Source: Zoogloeaceae bacterium (GTDB lineage Bacteria; Pseudomonadota; Gammaproteobacteria; Burkholderiales; Rhodocyclaceae). From it: 64,000 nucleotides of DNA. A program made the translations under genes and the position numbers. Positions within the stretch are counted from its first letter, which is position 1; every line of letters starts with the position of its first letter. The notes under the pieces are model-generated. The model saw only the letters and a list, made by a program, of their open reading frames with translations. It was not told the DNA's origin and did not search any database. The stretch is taken from NCBI GenBank assembly GCA_024235635.1, contig JACKMA010000009.1, positions 62,001-126,000 of the forward strand. Reading direction: 5' to 3'. Of the stretch, positions 24,476-32,908 are shown piece by piece.

Positions 24476-25372
24476 TCAGTTGTCCCGGGTGGTCGGGCGA
24501 TAGACCAGCTGAGTGATCTGCTCGGAGACGAGCCCGATCAGAAAGGTCGTCACCGCCGAGGTCAGCAGAAAGATCGTGGCCAGCGAGAGCCGCCCCTGGG
24601 TGAGGAAGGTGTAGGCGTAGTAGCCGAGCCCGAGCAACGCCTGCACCGCCACCACCGGCGCAAACAGCTTGACCGGGGAATACAGCGTGCCGATCTTGAA
24701 GATGATCAGCAGGAAGCGCGCACCGTCCTTGAGCAGATTGATATGGCTCTTGCCGATCCGGCGCGCGGCCTTGATCGGCACGTAGCGCACCGCGTAGCCT
24801 GCGCGAAAGAAGGCCATCGTGATCGTCGTCGGGTACGAGAAACCGTTCGGCAGCAGATGCAGGAACTCCTTGAAGCGGGCCGCACGCACCGCCCGGAACC
24901 CCGAGGTCAGGTCCTTGACGCTGCGCCCGGTCATGTAGGTCGCGAGGGCGTTGTAGAAGGCGTTGGCGATGCCGCGTCCGATGCTGGCCTGCGAATCCGC
25001 GCCCCGTGCGCCGACCGCCATGTCGGCGCCGGCCTCGATCTCGGCGAGCAGGCGCGGGATGTCGCGCGGATCGTGCTGGCCGTCGGCATCCATCAGAACG
25101 ACGATCTCCCCGCCGGCGCGCCGCATGCCGGCCTTGACGGCGGCGCCATTTCCCATCGAGTAGAGATTCCGAACCACGGTCGCGCCAGCCTTGCCGGCGA
25201 CTTCGCCGGTGCCGTCGGTGGAACCGTCGTCCACCAGTACGATCTCGGCGGCCGGTAGCACGTCGCGCAGTCGGCCGATGACCTCGGCCACCGTCGCGGA
25301 CTCGTTCTTGGCCGGCAGCACCACGCTGAGACGGTGGCGTACCGGTTCGGAAGCGGCTATTCGATCCCCCAT
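24476..25372 (-). CDS. Glycosyltransferase family 2 (dolichyl-phosphate mannosyltransferase-like)
   Basis: This 298-residue protein has an N-terminal GT-A domain: LSVVLPAKNESATV, the DDGSTDGTGE nucleotide-sugar site near residue 49, and VLMDADGQHDP. Two C-terminal membrane segments follow. This layout matches enzymes that load a sugar on polyprenyl phosphate. Such a lipid-phosphate sugar is the donor type used by GT-C enzymes like that at 15308. ATG 25372 overlaps the end of pilR by 16 bases, tying the enzyme to the PilS/PilR transcript. Confidence 0.83.
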   Translation of the reverse strand: MGDRIAASEPVRHRLSVVLPAKNESATVAEVIGRLRDVLPAAEIVLVDDGSTDGTGEVAGKAGATVVRNLYSMGNGAAVKAGMRRAGGEIVVLMDADGQHDPRDIPRLLAEIEAGADMAVGARGADSQASIGRGIANAFYNALATYMTGRSVKDLTSGFRAVRAARFKEFLHLLPNGFSYPTTITMAFFRAGYAVRYVPIKAARRIGKSHINLLKDGARFLLIIFKIGTLYSPVKLFAPVVAVQALLGLGYYAYTFLTQGRLSLATIFLLTSAVTTFLIGLVSEQITQLVYRPTTRDN

Positions 25373-26754
25373 TTCTGCAAGCGATAGCGCAGTTGCCTCA
25401 AGGTCATTCCCAACCGCCTCGCAGCTTCCGATCGATTCCAATGGGTCTCCTCCAACATTCGCATCACGCTGGCCTGCTCCGCGCCCTCGTCGACGCCGGG
25501 CGAGCTCATCCGTACGCCATTCACCGGTTGCACCGGTCGCGGCAGCTCGACCGCCGCCGATTCGTGGCCGTTCGCCATCGGCGGCCACTCGCCACCCTCC
25601 AGATCGTCGATTCGCACGACGTCGTCGTCGGCCATCGCACAGGCACGCTCGAGCAGATTTTCGAGTTCGCGCACGTTCCCAGGTAACGGCTGTTTGCACA
25701 GAAACTGCAGTGCGTCGTCATCGAGGGCGCGCACCGGCCCGCCCTCGCGTCGGGCCAGCTTGGCCAGGATGTGGCGCGCCAGTTCCGGAATGTCCTCGGG
25801 GCGCTCGCGCAGCGGCGTCGACCGCAGCGTGATGACGTTGATCCGGTAGAACAGGTCCTGGCGGAAGCGGCCATCGTCCACCAGCGCCGCGAGATCCCGG
25901 TGCGATGCCGACAGGATCCGCACGTCGACCGGTTCCTCGGCATGGGCACCGACCGACCGCACGGCACGTTCCTGGATCGCCCGCAGCAGCTTGACCTGCA
26001 TGCCCAACGGCAGCTCCCCGACCTCGTCGAGGAACAAGGTGCCGCCGCGCGCCGCCTGGAACAGCCCTTCCTTGTCGGTGCTGGCGCCGGTGAAGCTGCC
26101 CTTGCGGTGGCCGAAGAACTCACTCTCCATCAGTTCCGGCGAGATCGCACCGCAGTTGACCGGGACGAACGGCGCAGCGGCGCGCGGCCCCTGCTCGTGG
26201 ATCAGCCGGGCGATGACTTCCTTGCCGGTGCCCGACTCGCCGTGGATGAACACCGGCGCCTGATTGCGGGCCAGCTTGGCGATCTGGCCTCGCAGCTGCT
26301 CGACTGCGGCCGAGCGACCGATCAGCGACTTGCTGCCGGCGGCCGGCGCCTCTTCATGTTCGTCGAGCCGCAGCGCGTGGCTGACCAGTTCCCGCAGCGA
26401 CTTCAGCTCGATCGGTTTCGACACGAAATCGAAGGCGCCGCCCTTGAGCGCGCGGATCGCTGCGTCCATGCTGCCGTAGGCGGTGATCACTGCCACCGGC
26501 AGGCCGGGATGTTCGGCCTGGATGTGCTCGACCAGATCGAGGCCGTCGCCATCGGGCAGGCGCATGTCGGTCAGGCACAGCCGATACGGTTTTTCCGAGA
26601 GCAGCGCCTTGGCATCGCCGACCGTACCGGCAGCGTCGCAGGCCAGCCCCAGGCGGATCAGCGAGAGCTCGATCAGTTCGCGGATGTCGTCCTCGTCATC
26701 GACGATCAGGACTTCTGGGACCTTCGCCCGGTTGCGTCGGTCGGATTGATTCAT
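25357..26754 (-). CDS. pilR: Sigma54-dependent response regulator PilR
   Basis: This 465-residue NtrC-family activator has a receiver domain (Asp63 in LTDMRLPDGDG), AAA+ domain and C-terminal Fis-type helix-turn-helix (NRSEAARRLGMTLRQLRYRLQ). Walker A GESGTGKE is at 172-179. The sigma54-contact loop reads GSFTGA at 219-224, a natural variant of GAFTGA. PilR activates pilA from sigma54 promoters. It overlaps pilS by 4 bases. The pilA promoter at 13991 with its upstream TGTCA repeats is the obvious target. Confidence 0.93.
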   Translation of the reverse strand: MNQSDRRNRAKVPEVLIVDDEDDIRELIELSLIRLGLACDAAGTVGDAKALLSEKPYRLCLTDMRLPDGDGLDLVEHIQAEHPGLPVAVITAYGSMDAAIRALKGGAFDFVSKPIELKSLRELVSHALRLDEHEEAPAAGSKSLIGRSAAVEQLRGQIAKLARNQAPVFIHGESGTGKEVIARLIHEQGPRAAAPFVPVNCGAISPELMESEFFGHRKGSFTGASTDKEGLFQAARGGTLFLDEVGELPLGMQVKLLRAIQERAVRSVGAHAEEPVDVRILSASHRDLAALVDDGRFRQDLFYRINVITLRSTPLRERPEDIPELARHILAKLARREGGPVRALDDDALQFLCKQPLPGNVRELENLLERACAMADDDVVRIDDLEGGEWPPMANGHESAAVELPRPVQPVNGVRMSSPGVDEGAEQASVMRMLEETHWNRSEAARRLGMTLRQLRYRLQKWGIE

Positions 26755-28283
26755 GGCTGACGTTTCCCAGTGAGACAGAAATGCCCGCCCGGTGCGTTGT
26801 CGCCGACTTCAAGGCTGGCCTGATTGGCATCGGCAAGTTCACGGGCAATATAAAGGCCTAATCCGGTGCCTTTCGAATGGGTGGTGAAGAAGGGTTCGAA
26901 GATCTGGCGGCGCACCTCGGGGGTGATGCCCTCGCCGTCGTCGACGATATGCAGGGTGATCCGATCGACGCCGACGGGCTCGGCGTAGAGGCGAATCGAG
27001 CCGGGCGTGCCCGAGCAATAGCGGCGGGCGTTGCCGAGCAGATTCCACATGATCTGGTTGAGGTGGGCACGGTCGAAGGCCAGGGTATCGCCAGCGTCGA
27101 ACTCGAGTGAGAACAGGACTTCCTCGTGGTGTTCATGGACCGCGAATTCCTCGATGAAGCCCTTCAGGAATTCCTGCAGATCGAGCGCCTCGACCAACAC
27201 CTGCTCGCGACGGCCGAGGGCCAGCACATCGCGCACCAGACGCTCGATGCGATGCGAGTTGTCGTTGATGATGCGGATCAGCCGCGCGCGCATGTCCGCG
27301 CGCTTCTCCTCGGCCAGCAGATCGGCCGCATGGGTCACTGCCGACAGCGGATTGCGGACCTCGTGGGCGATGCTCGCGGTCAGCCTGCCCAGTGCGGCCA
27401 GCTTCAGCTGCTGCGCCTGGGTCTGGATCTGGGCGAAATCCTGCATGTAGATGAGTCGGTCGCCGGCTTCGCCGACGCCACCGATGGCCCGACACAGAAG
27501 GGCGGTGGGGCCGACTTCGATCACTCTCGGTTCGCCCCCGGCAGCCAGTTCCGCCACGTCGGCCGACCACGGCGTCAGGTCGTCGCCGGCGCCGATCCCG
27601 CCCCCGAGCAGTTCGGCCGCCCGCGGGTTGAGCTGGCGCACCCTGCGGTCCTCGCCGACCACCAGCACGCCATCGGGCAGATCGCGGATGATGTGGGCGT
27701 TGAGCGCCTGCTGCCGCCGCAGCGCGGCGCCGCGCTGGCGTGCCAGTTCCTCGTTGTCGCGCGCCCGCAGCGCCAGCATGCGCGACACCACGGCGACCGA
27801 GAAGAAGCCGACGCAGAGCAGGCCGACCGCGAAGAAATCCGCCGCGCCGACGCTGTATAGGTAGCGCCATGCGTTTTCGCCGAGCACGGCGACCGAGGTC
27901 AGCGCGGCGAAGAACAGGACCAGGCGGCCGGCGGCAATCAGCCCGGCCGCTGCCAGCACGACGAGCATCAGGATCGGGATGCCACTGCGATAGCCGCCGC
28001 TCGACCACAGGAACAGCGTCAGCACGACGATGTCGATCAGGGTCTGGATGGCCACCAGCCGGTTCAGGCCGAGCCGGCGCGCGGCGTCGGGAAAACCCAG
28101 CAGCAGTGTGGCTGCCAGATAGGAGCCGGCCGCGATGCGGAATACCGCCGGCGCGAATGCGCCGAGTTCGAGCGCACGGCCGGCGACCAGGAAACCGCCG
28201 GCGACCACCAGCCGGAACAGATTGAAGTAGCGCAGCGACTTCCAGCGCGTCTGGTCGAACTCGAACTCGTCGGCGGTGCTCAC
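26751..28283 (-). CDS. pilS: Two-component sensor histidine kinase PilS
   Basis: This 510-residue inner-membrane kinase has six membrane segments (about 20-170), a PAS-like domain at 195-290 and a HisKA domain with His307 in ASIAHEVRNPLS. The HATPase domain shows NQIMWNLLGNARRYC, DDGEGITPE and GTGLGLYIAREL. Six-segment architecture and linkage to pilR identify PilS, which in Pseudomonas monitors pilin levels in the membrane. GTG 28283 overlaps the PP0621 stop (GTGA) and gives the expected length; the longer frame upstream is not needed. Confidence 0.92.
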   Translation of the reverse strand: MSTADEFEFDQTRWKSLRYFNLFRLVVAGGFLVAGRALELGAFAPAVFRIAAGSYLAATLLLGFPDAARRLGLNRLVAIQTLIDIVVLTLFLWSSGGYRSGIPILMLVVLAAAGLIAAGRLVLFFAALTSVAVLGENAWRYLYSVGAADFFAVGLLCVGFFSVAVVSRMLALRARDNEELARQRGAALRRQQALNAHIIRDLPDGVLVVGEDRRVRQLNPRAAELLGGGIGAGDDLTPWSADVAELAAGGEPRVIEVGPTALLCRAIGGVGEAGDRLIYMQDFAQIQTQAQQLKLAALGRLTASIAHEVRNPLSAVTHAADLLAEEKRADMRARLIRIINDNSHRIERLVRDVLALGRREQVLVEALDLQEFLKGFIEEFAVHEHHEEVLFSLEFDAGDTLAFDRAHLNQIMWNLLGNARRYCSGTPGSIRLYAEPVGVDRITLHIVDDGEGITPEVRRQIFEPFFTTHSKGTGLGLYIARELADANQASLEVGDNAPGGHFCLTGKRQP

Positions 28284-28516
28284 GTGCGATCGTACTGATG
28301 CAAGCGGCGGTGCTCGGCCGAGCAGAAGCCGACGCCATCGACGATGACGGCCTCGCTCTCGGGCACGTGCAGGCCGCAATGGGCACATGCCACCATGCGC
28401 TCGCTCGCGGCGGGCCTGGACTGGCGCCGGCGCAGTCCTTCGCCGGTGCGGGCGAGCAACCGCCGGGCGAAGTAGATGCCGGCCAGCAACAGGAAAAACA
28501 GGATCAGGGTGCGCAC
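28280..28516 (-). CDS. PP0621-family small membrane-anchored protein
   Basis: This 78-residue protein has an N-terminal membrane anchor (LILFFLLLAGIYFAR) and a C-terminal zinc-ribbon-like motif with CAHCGLHVPESEAV and FCSAEHRRLHQ. It matches the short PP0621 family, commonly encoded next to pilS in proteobacteria. Its function is unknown. It is first gene of the minus-strand operon and is coupled to pilS by a 4-base overlap. Confidence 0.8.
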   Translation of the reverse strand: MRTLILFFLLLAGIYFARRLLARTGEGLRRRQSRPAASERMVACAHCGLHVPESEAVIVDGVGFCSAEHRRLHQYDRT

Positions 28517-28568
28517 GGATGACGGGCGGGCAACGGGTGGGACTCAGTCTAGCAGAAGCCCGTTGGCA

Positions 28569-29726
28569 TCAAAGCGCCCGCAGCCGTGCGCAGGCCTCGT
28601 CGAGCGTCGCCTCCGCCTTGGCGAAACAGAAGCGGATGACCCGTTCGTCGCGGCCGTCTTCGAAGAAGGCCGACACCGGGATTGCGGCGACGCCGACGTC
28701 ACGGGTCAGCCAGTCCACGAATTCGCGGTCCGGCAGGTCGCGAATCGCTTGGTAGCGGGCCAGTTGGAAATAGGTACCGCAACTCGGCAGGAGCTCGAAG
28801 CGAGCGCCGGCGAGCGCGGCGCGGAAGCGGTCGCGCTTGGCCTGGTAGAAGTCCGCCAGACCCAGATGGCGGCTCGGGTCCGACATGTAGTCGGCCAATG
28901 CGTACTGTACCGGCGTATTGACGGTGAACACGTTGAACTGGTGGACCTTGCGGAATTCGTCCATCAATTCGCGCGGACCGGCGACGTAGCCGACCTTCCA
29001 CCCGGTCACGTGGTAGGTCTTGCCGAAACTCGACACCACCAGCGCGCGTTCCGCCAGCGCCGGCCGGCGGGCCACCGACTCGTGGCGGACGCCGTCGAAC
29101 ACGATGTGCTCATAGACCTCGTCGGCGAGCACGACGATGCCGCTGCCCGCGGTGAGGCGGGCAAGGGCATCCATATCTTCGCCGCGCCAGATCGTGGCGG
29201 TCGGATTGTGCGGCGTGTTGATGATGATCATCCGCGTGCGCGGGCCGATCAGCCCGGCGACTTCCGCCCAGTCCGGGTGATAGTCCGGCGCGCGCAGTCG
29301 TGCCCGTCGCACGACGCCGCCCTGCAGCATGATCGCCGGCACGTAGGAATCATAGACGGGCTCGAACACGACGACCTCGTCGCCCGGCCTGACCAACGCC
29401 GCGATCGCCGTGAACAGTGCCTGGGTGGCGCCGGCGGTGACGGTAATCTCGCGGTCCACGTCGTAGCGGACGCCGTACAACGCCTCGATCTTGGCTGCGA
29501 TGGCCTGGCGCAAGGCCGCCACGCCGGCCATCGGCGCATACTGGTTGGCGCCCGCCCGCATCCAGTGGGCGACCCGATCGAAGAGTTCGTCCTCGGCGTT
29601 GAAGTCCGGATAGCCCTGCGAGAGATTGATCGCGCCGCACTGCTGGGCCAGCGCCGACATTACCGTGAAGATGGTCGTACCGACCGCGGGCAGCCGCGAT
29701 TCGACGGGGGCAGGAAAATTCGGCAT
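28569..29726 (-). CDS. Methionine aminotransferase-like PLP enzyme (YbdL/kynurenine aminotransferase group)
   Basis: This 385-residue fold-type I aminotransferase has the PLP lysine Lys236 in SSFGKTYHVTGWKVGYV, INTPHNPTATIW at 169-180, and INLSQGYPDFNAED near the N-terminus. The sequence best fits the YbdL group, which accepts methionine and can aminate 2-oxo-4-methylthiobutyrate in methionine salvage. Being divergent from mtnA supports a link with methylthio metabolism. ATG 29726 (MPNFPAP) is chosen over far-upstream options inside the mtnA region. Confidence 0.82.
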   Translation of the reverse strand: MPNFPAPVESRLPAVGTTIFTVMSALAQQCGAINLSQGYPDFNAEDELFDRVAHWMRAGANQYAPMAGVAALRQAIAAKIEALYGVRYDVDREITVTAGATQALFTAIAALVRPGDEVVVFEPVYDSYVPAIMLQGGVVRRARLRAPDYHPDWAEVAGLIGPRTRMIIINTPHNPTATIWRGEDMDALARLTAGSGIVVLADEVYEHIVFDGVRHESVARRPALAERALVVSSFGKTYHVTGWKVGYVAGPRELMDEFRKVHQFNVFTVNTPVQYALADYMSDPSRHLGLADFYQAKRDRFRAALAGARFELLPSCGTYFQLARYQAIRDLPDREFVDWLTRDVGVAAIPVSAFFEDGRDERVIRFCFAKAEATLDEACARLRAL

Positions 29727-29801
29727 CGAGGGCTCCGGTTCGGTCGCGATCCGCGCATTCTGGCAGAGCGCGGCCACCGCGGTCATCCCGGCGCGAGGCG
29801 A

Positions 29802-29807
29802 TACAAT
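29802..29807 (+). promoter_or_regulatory. Candidate -10 element of mtnA
   Basis: TACAAT matches the sigma70 -10 consensus at five of six positions and lies 24 bases before the mtnA ATG at 29832. No clear -35 hexamer sits 16-18 bases upstream, so this is a weak call. Confidence 0.35.
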
Positions 29808-29831
29808 CGGCTTGTCCGACCTGGAGCAGAC

Positions 29832-30890
29832 ATGCCGTACCAGACCCTCTACCGCGACGGCGACGGCGCGGTGATCCTCGATCAGACCCGGTTGCCGTTC
29901 GGCGTCGCCCATCGCCGCCTGCAGCGGCTCGAAGACGCGGCCGACGCGATCCGCAGCATGCAGGTCAGGGGGGCGCCGTTGATCGGCGCCACGGCCGCCT
30001 GCGGGGTTGCGCTGGCAATGCAGACGGATGCCAGCGACGCCGCGCTGGCATCGGCGCTCGACGTGCTCGGCGCGACGCGTCCGACCGCCGTCAACCTGCA
30101 CTGGGCGCTGGCACGCATGCAGGCGGCGCTGACCGCGCTTCGCGCCGCCGACCGGATGGCCGTGGCCTGGTCCGAGTTCGCGGCGATCTGCGCCGAAGAC
30201 ATCGCCACCAATGCCGCAATCGGACGGCACGGTCTCGAACTGATCCGACGCATCGCCGGCGCCCGCGGCGACCGACCGGTGCGGGTGATGACCCACTGCA
30301 ATGCAGGCTGGCTGGCAACGCTCGGCCACGGCACTGCGCTGGCGCCGGTCTACGCGGCCCAAGGCGCCGGCATTGCGGTCGAGGTCTGGGTCAGCGAGAC
30401 CCGTCCGCGCAATCAGGGCCTGCTGACGGCCTGGGAACTGCGCGACGCCGGTGTCGCCCACCGTCTGATCGCCGACAACGCGGCCGGGCTGCTGATGTCG
30501 CGCGGCGAGGTGGACCTGGTCATCACCGGGGCCGATCGCGTCGCTGCCAACGGCGACACCGCGAACAAGATCGGCACCTACCTGAAGGCGCTGGCGGCCC
30601 ACGACAACGGCGTTCCGTTCTATATCGCTGCGCCGCGGTCGACCATCGACCATGACTGCCCGAGCGGTGCCGACATCCCGATCGAGGAACGGGACGGCGA
30701 CGAGGTCCGGCACGTCCATGGCATGGCGGCCGGTCAGGCCGACATCGTCGCCATCGCCCTGCCCGGCGCAGCGGTGGCCAATCCGGCGTTCGACGTGACG
30801 CCAGCGCGACTGATCACCGCAATCGTCACCGAAGTCGGCGTAGTCCCGCCGGAACGGCTGCACCAGCTGGCTACGGGAGCGTCCGGGTGA
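29832..30890 (+). CDS. mtnA: S-methyl-5-thioribose-1-phosphate isomerase
   Basis: This 352-residue cytoplasmic isomerase converts 5-methylthioribose-1-phosphate to the ribulose-1-phosphate form. Catalytic residues are Cys156 in MTHCNAGWLATLG and Asp235 in ITGADRVAANGDTANKIGT, at the spacing of known MtnA. RGAPLIGATAACG at 46-58 and ETRPRNQG at 189-196 are family signatures. ATG 29832 follows GGAGCAG. The stop overlaps the aldolase start by 4 bases, so the two act in sequence. Confidence 0.95.
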   Translation: MPYQTLYRDGDGAVILDQTRLPFGVAHRRLQRLEDAADAIRSMQVRGAPLIGATAACGVALAMQTDASDAALASALDVLGATRPTAVNLHWALARMQAALTALRAADRMAVAWSEFAAICAEDIATNAAIGRHGLELIRRIAGARGDRPVRVMTHCNAGWLATLGHGTALAPVYAAQGAGIAVEVWVSETRPRNQGLLTAWELRDAGVAHRLIADNAAGLLMSRGEVDLVITGADRVAANGDTANKIGTYLKALAAHDNGVPFYIAAPRSTIDHDCPSGADIPIEERDGDEVRHVHGMAAGQADIVAIALPGAAVANPAFDVTPARLITAIVTEVGVVPPERLHQLATGASG

Positions 30891-31531
30891 ACACGACCGA
30901 CATCGCCGAACGCCTGCTCGCCACCGCGCGCGCGATGAGCGCCCAGGGCCTCAATCGCGGTACCGCCGGCAATGCCAGCGTGCGGCTCGACGACGGCGCG
31001 CTCGTGATCACGCCGAGCGGGCTGCCGTTCGATCGCTGCGAGGCCGCCGACATGGTCGTGCTCGACGCCGACGGGCGCATGCGGGGCCGTCGCAAGGCGT
31101 CCAGCGAATGGCGCATCCACTACGACATCTACCGGGCACGGCCCGACGTCGGCGCGATCCTCCATGCCCACCCGCCGTTCGCCACCGCGCTGGCCTGCCA
31201 TCGCCGCCCGATCCCGGCGTTCCACTACATGATCGCCCGCTTCGGTGGCGCTGACGTGCGCTGCGCCGACTATCACACCTTTGGCAGCCAGGCACTTTCG
31301 AATGCGGCACTAGTCGCCCTCCACGACCGCTCCGCATGCCTGCTGGCCAATCACGGCATGGTCGTCGCCGGCCGCGATCTCGATCACACCCTGGCACTCG
31401 CGGTTGAATTCGAGGCCCTCTGCCAGCACTACCTGCTGGCGTGCCAGCTCGGGCAGCCGGTGCTGCTCGACGGCGCCGACATGGACGAAGTCCTCGATCG
31501 TTTCGGCAGTTACGGCCAGCAGCCGGGCTGA
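30887..31531 (+). CDS. Class II aldolase, FucA/Ald2-like (DHAP-shunt aldolase)
   Basis: This 214-residue zinc aldolase has Glu74 (ASSEWRIHYD), His93 and His95 (LHAHPPF) and His156 (ANHGMVV). Each sits one residue after the E73/H92/H94/H155 set of E. coli FucA, and the tail FGSYGQQ aligns with the FucA C-terminus. It is more FucA-like than MtnB dehydratase. With mtnA it would cleave methylthioribulose- or deoxyribulose-1-phosphate to DHAP and an aldehyde, the DHAP shunt. A MtnB dehydratase role is the alternative. GTG 30887 overlaps the mtnA stop. Confidence 0.8.
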   Translation: MNTTDIAERLLATARAMSAQGLNRGTAGNASVRLDDGALVITPSGLPFDRCEAADMVVLDADGRMRGRRKASSEWRIHYDIYRARPDVGAILHAHPPFATALACHRRPIPAFHYMIARFGGADVRCADYHTFGSQALSNAALVALHDRSACLLANHGMVVAGRDLDHTLALAVEFEALCQHYLLACQLGQPVLLDGADMDEVLDRFGSYGQQPG

Positions 31532-31558
31532 ATCCGGCGGACGGCAGCGGCGGTGCGT

Positions 31559-32035
31559 TCAGAAGCGGCCACGCTCGACCGGTGAGCCGCGCCGCTCGAT
31601 TCCGACCCGACCCTCGCTGGCGAACGGCAGCGAGCCGAAGCCACCGAGCGCGACCTGGCCTTCGACCCGGTACGCCAATCCTCGCGTGTCATCGGGAGAG
31701 CCGATCTGGTCGAGCATCTGACCAAGGGTGGTGGTCGCATGTACGGTGACCACGTGCTCGCCGTGGGCAGCGACGACGAAGGCCTGGTCGGACACTCCGC
31801 GCGCGAAGCGCCGGCCGTTCAGTTCGACCGTGAAACTCACGCCCTCGATCTCGAGATCGCGCCGGTTGGGGTTGATGACCCTCAGGTCGAGCCGGAAGCG
31901 CTGCTCGAACAGGGTACCGCCGGCATAGCGGACGTCCGCGAGACTGACCTCGGGCGGCTCGAGTCCGATCGGCAGCGTGCCGCAGGCCGCCAGTGCCACG
32001 GCCACGCCCGCCAGGCACGCGACCGGGCGCAGCAT
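31559..32035 (-). CDS. LEA type 2 (WHy domain) lipoprotein
   Basis: This 158-residue protein has a lipoprotein signal ending in LAAC (Cys about 18), so it is probably anchored to a membrane in the periplasm. The rest is a LEA14/WHy-type beta-sandwich: RFRLDLRVINPNRRDLEIEGVSFTVELNG and later VVTVHATTTLGQML. The family is linked to desiccation or stress tolerance; bacterial members are mostly uncharacterised. It starts immediately after the stop of the dehydrogenase gene at 32036, on the same strand. Confidence 0.75.
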   Translation of the reverse strand: MLRPVACLAGVAVALAACGTLPIGLEPPEVSLADVRYAGGTLFEQRFRLDLRVINPNRRDLEIEGVSFTVELNGRRFARGVSDQAFVVAAHGEHVVTVHATTTLGQMLDQIGSPDDTRGLAYRVEGQVALGGFGSLPFASEGRVGIERRGSPVERGRF

Positions 32036-32908
32036 CTACCTGCCCCGCCCCTGTTCGAGCACACGCAGCAGACTCGACGTGTCCTCCTGGCCGAATCCGC
32101 TCGCCATCAGCGCGTTGAGTTGCTGCCAGACCAGGGCGGCGATCGGCAGCGGCACGCCGGTACTCATGGCCTCGTTCATCAGGATGCCGAAATCCTTGTG
32201 ATGAAGTCTCGCCTCGACACCGGACCCGAAGTTTCGCGTCACCATGCGCTCGCCCCAGCCGTCGAGCGCCTGCGACCAGGCCGAGCCGCCGAGCAGCGCC
32301 TCGCGCACCCGCCCGACATCGACACCGCAGGCGGCAGCCAGATGGAGCGCCTCGGCGCATGCCTGCAGCGCGGAGACGAACACCATCTGGTTACAGGCCT
32401 TGGCCACCTGTCCGGCACCGCTCGGGCCGATGCGCCGGATCTTGGCGCCGAGCACGTCGAGCAGCGGCTGCACCCTGACGATCGCATTTTCCTCGCCACC
32501 GATCATGATCGCGAGCTTGCCGGTTTCGGCACCGACCGTGCCACCCGAGACCGGTGCATCCAGGAATTCGACGCCACGACTCGCATACTCGGCGGCCAGT
32601 TCGCGGGCATCGCCCGGCGCGATCGTGCTCATGTCCACATGCACGGCCCCCTCCGAAAGCCCTGCCAGCAGACCGTCCGCGCCAAGCGAGAGCGCCTTGA
32701 CGTCGGCGCCGGTGGTCACCATCGTGAACACGGCCTCGCAGCCGGCAGCCATTTCCCGCGGACTTGCCCAGGACGTGGCGCCGGCCGCAACCAGGCTTTC
32801 GGCCGCTTCGGGGCGGCGGCTCCACAGCCGCAATTCGTGGCCGGCCGACATCAGGTTTCGTGCCATCGGCCGCCCCATGGCGCCGAGGCCGATGAATCCG
32901 ACCTTCAT
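32036..32908 (-). CDS. NAD(P)-dependent beta-hydroxyacid dehydrogenase
   Basis: This 290-residue enzyme is of the 3-hydroxyisobutyrate/tartronate-semialdehyde reductase family. The N-terminal Rossmann motif is VGFIGLGAMGRPMA, the substrate motif DAPVSGG is at 117-123, and the catalytic lysine is Lys170 in GAGQVAKACNQ. The substrate is probably a short beta-hydroxyacid; no neighbouring pathway gene identifies it. It overlaps its paralogue at 32905 by 4 bases and precedes the LEA2 lipoprotein. Confidence 0.85.
   Translation of the reverse strand: MKVGFIGLGAMGRPMARNLMSAGHELRLWSRRPEAAESLVAAGATSWASPREMAAGCEAVFTMVTTGADVKALSLGADGLLAGLSEGAVHVDMSTIAPGDARELAAEYASRGVEFLDAPVSGGTVGAETGKLAIMIGGEENAIVRVQPLLDVLGAKIRRIGPSGAGQVAKACNQMVFVSALQACAEALHLAAACGVDVGRVREALLGGSAWSQALDGWGERMVTRNFGSGVEARLHHKDFGILMNEAMSTGVPLPIAALVWQQLNALMASGFGQEDTSSLLRVLEQGRGR

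Noticed and set aside
30887..31531. Assignment as MtnB dehydratase
   Set aside because: Adjacent mtnA makes it tempting, but the sequence and C-terminus track FucA, so the aldolase call is preferred; dehydratase remains a lesser option.
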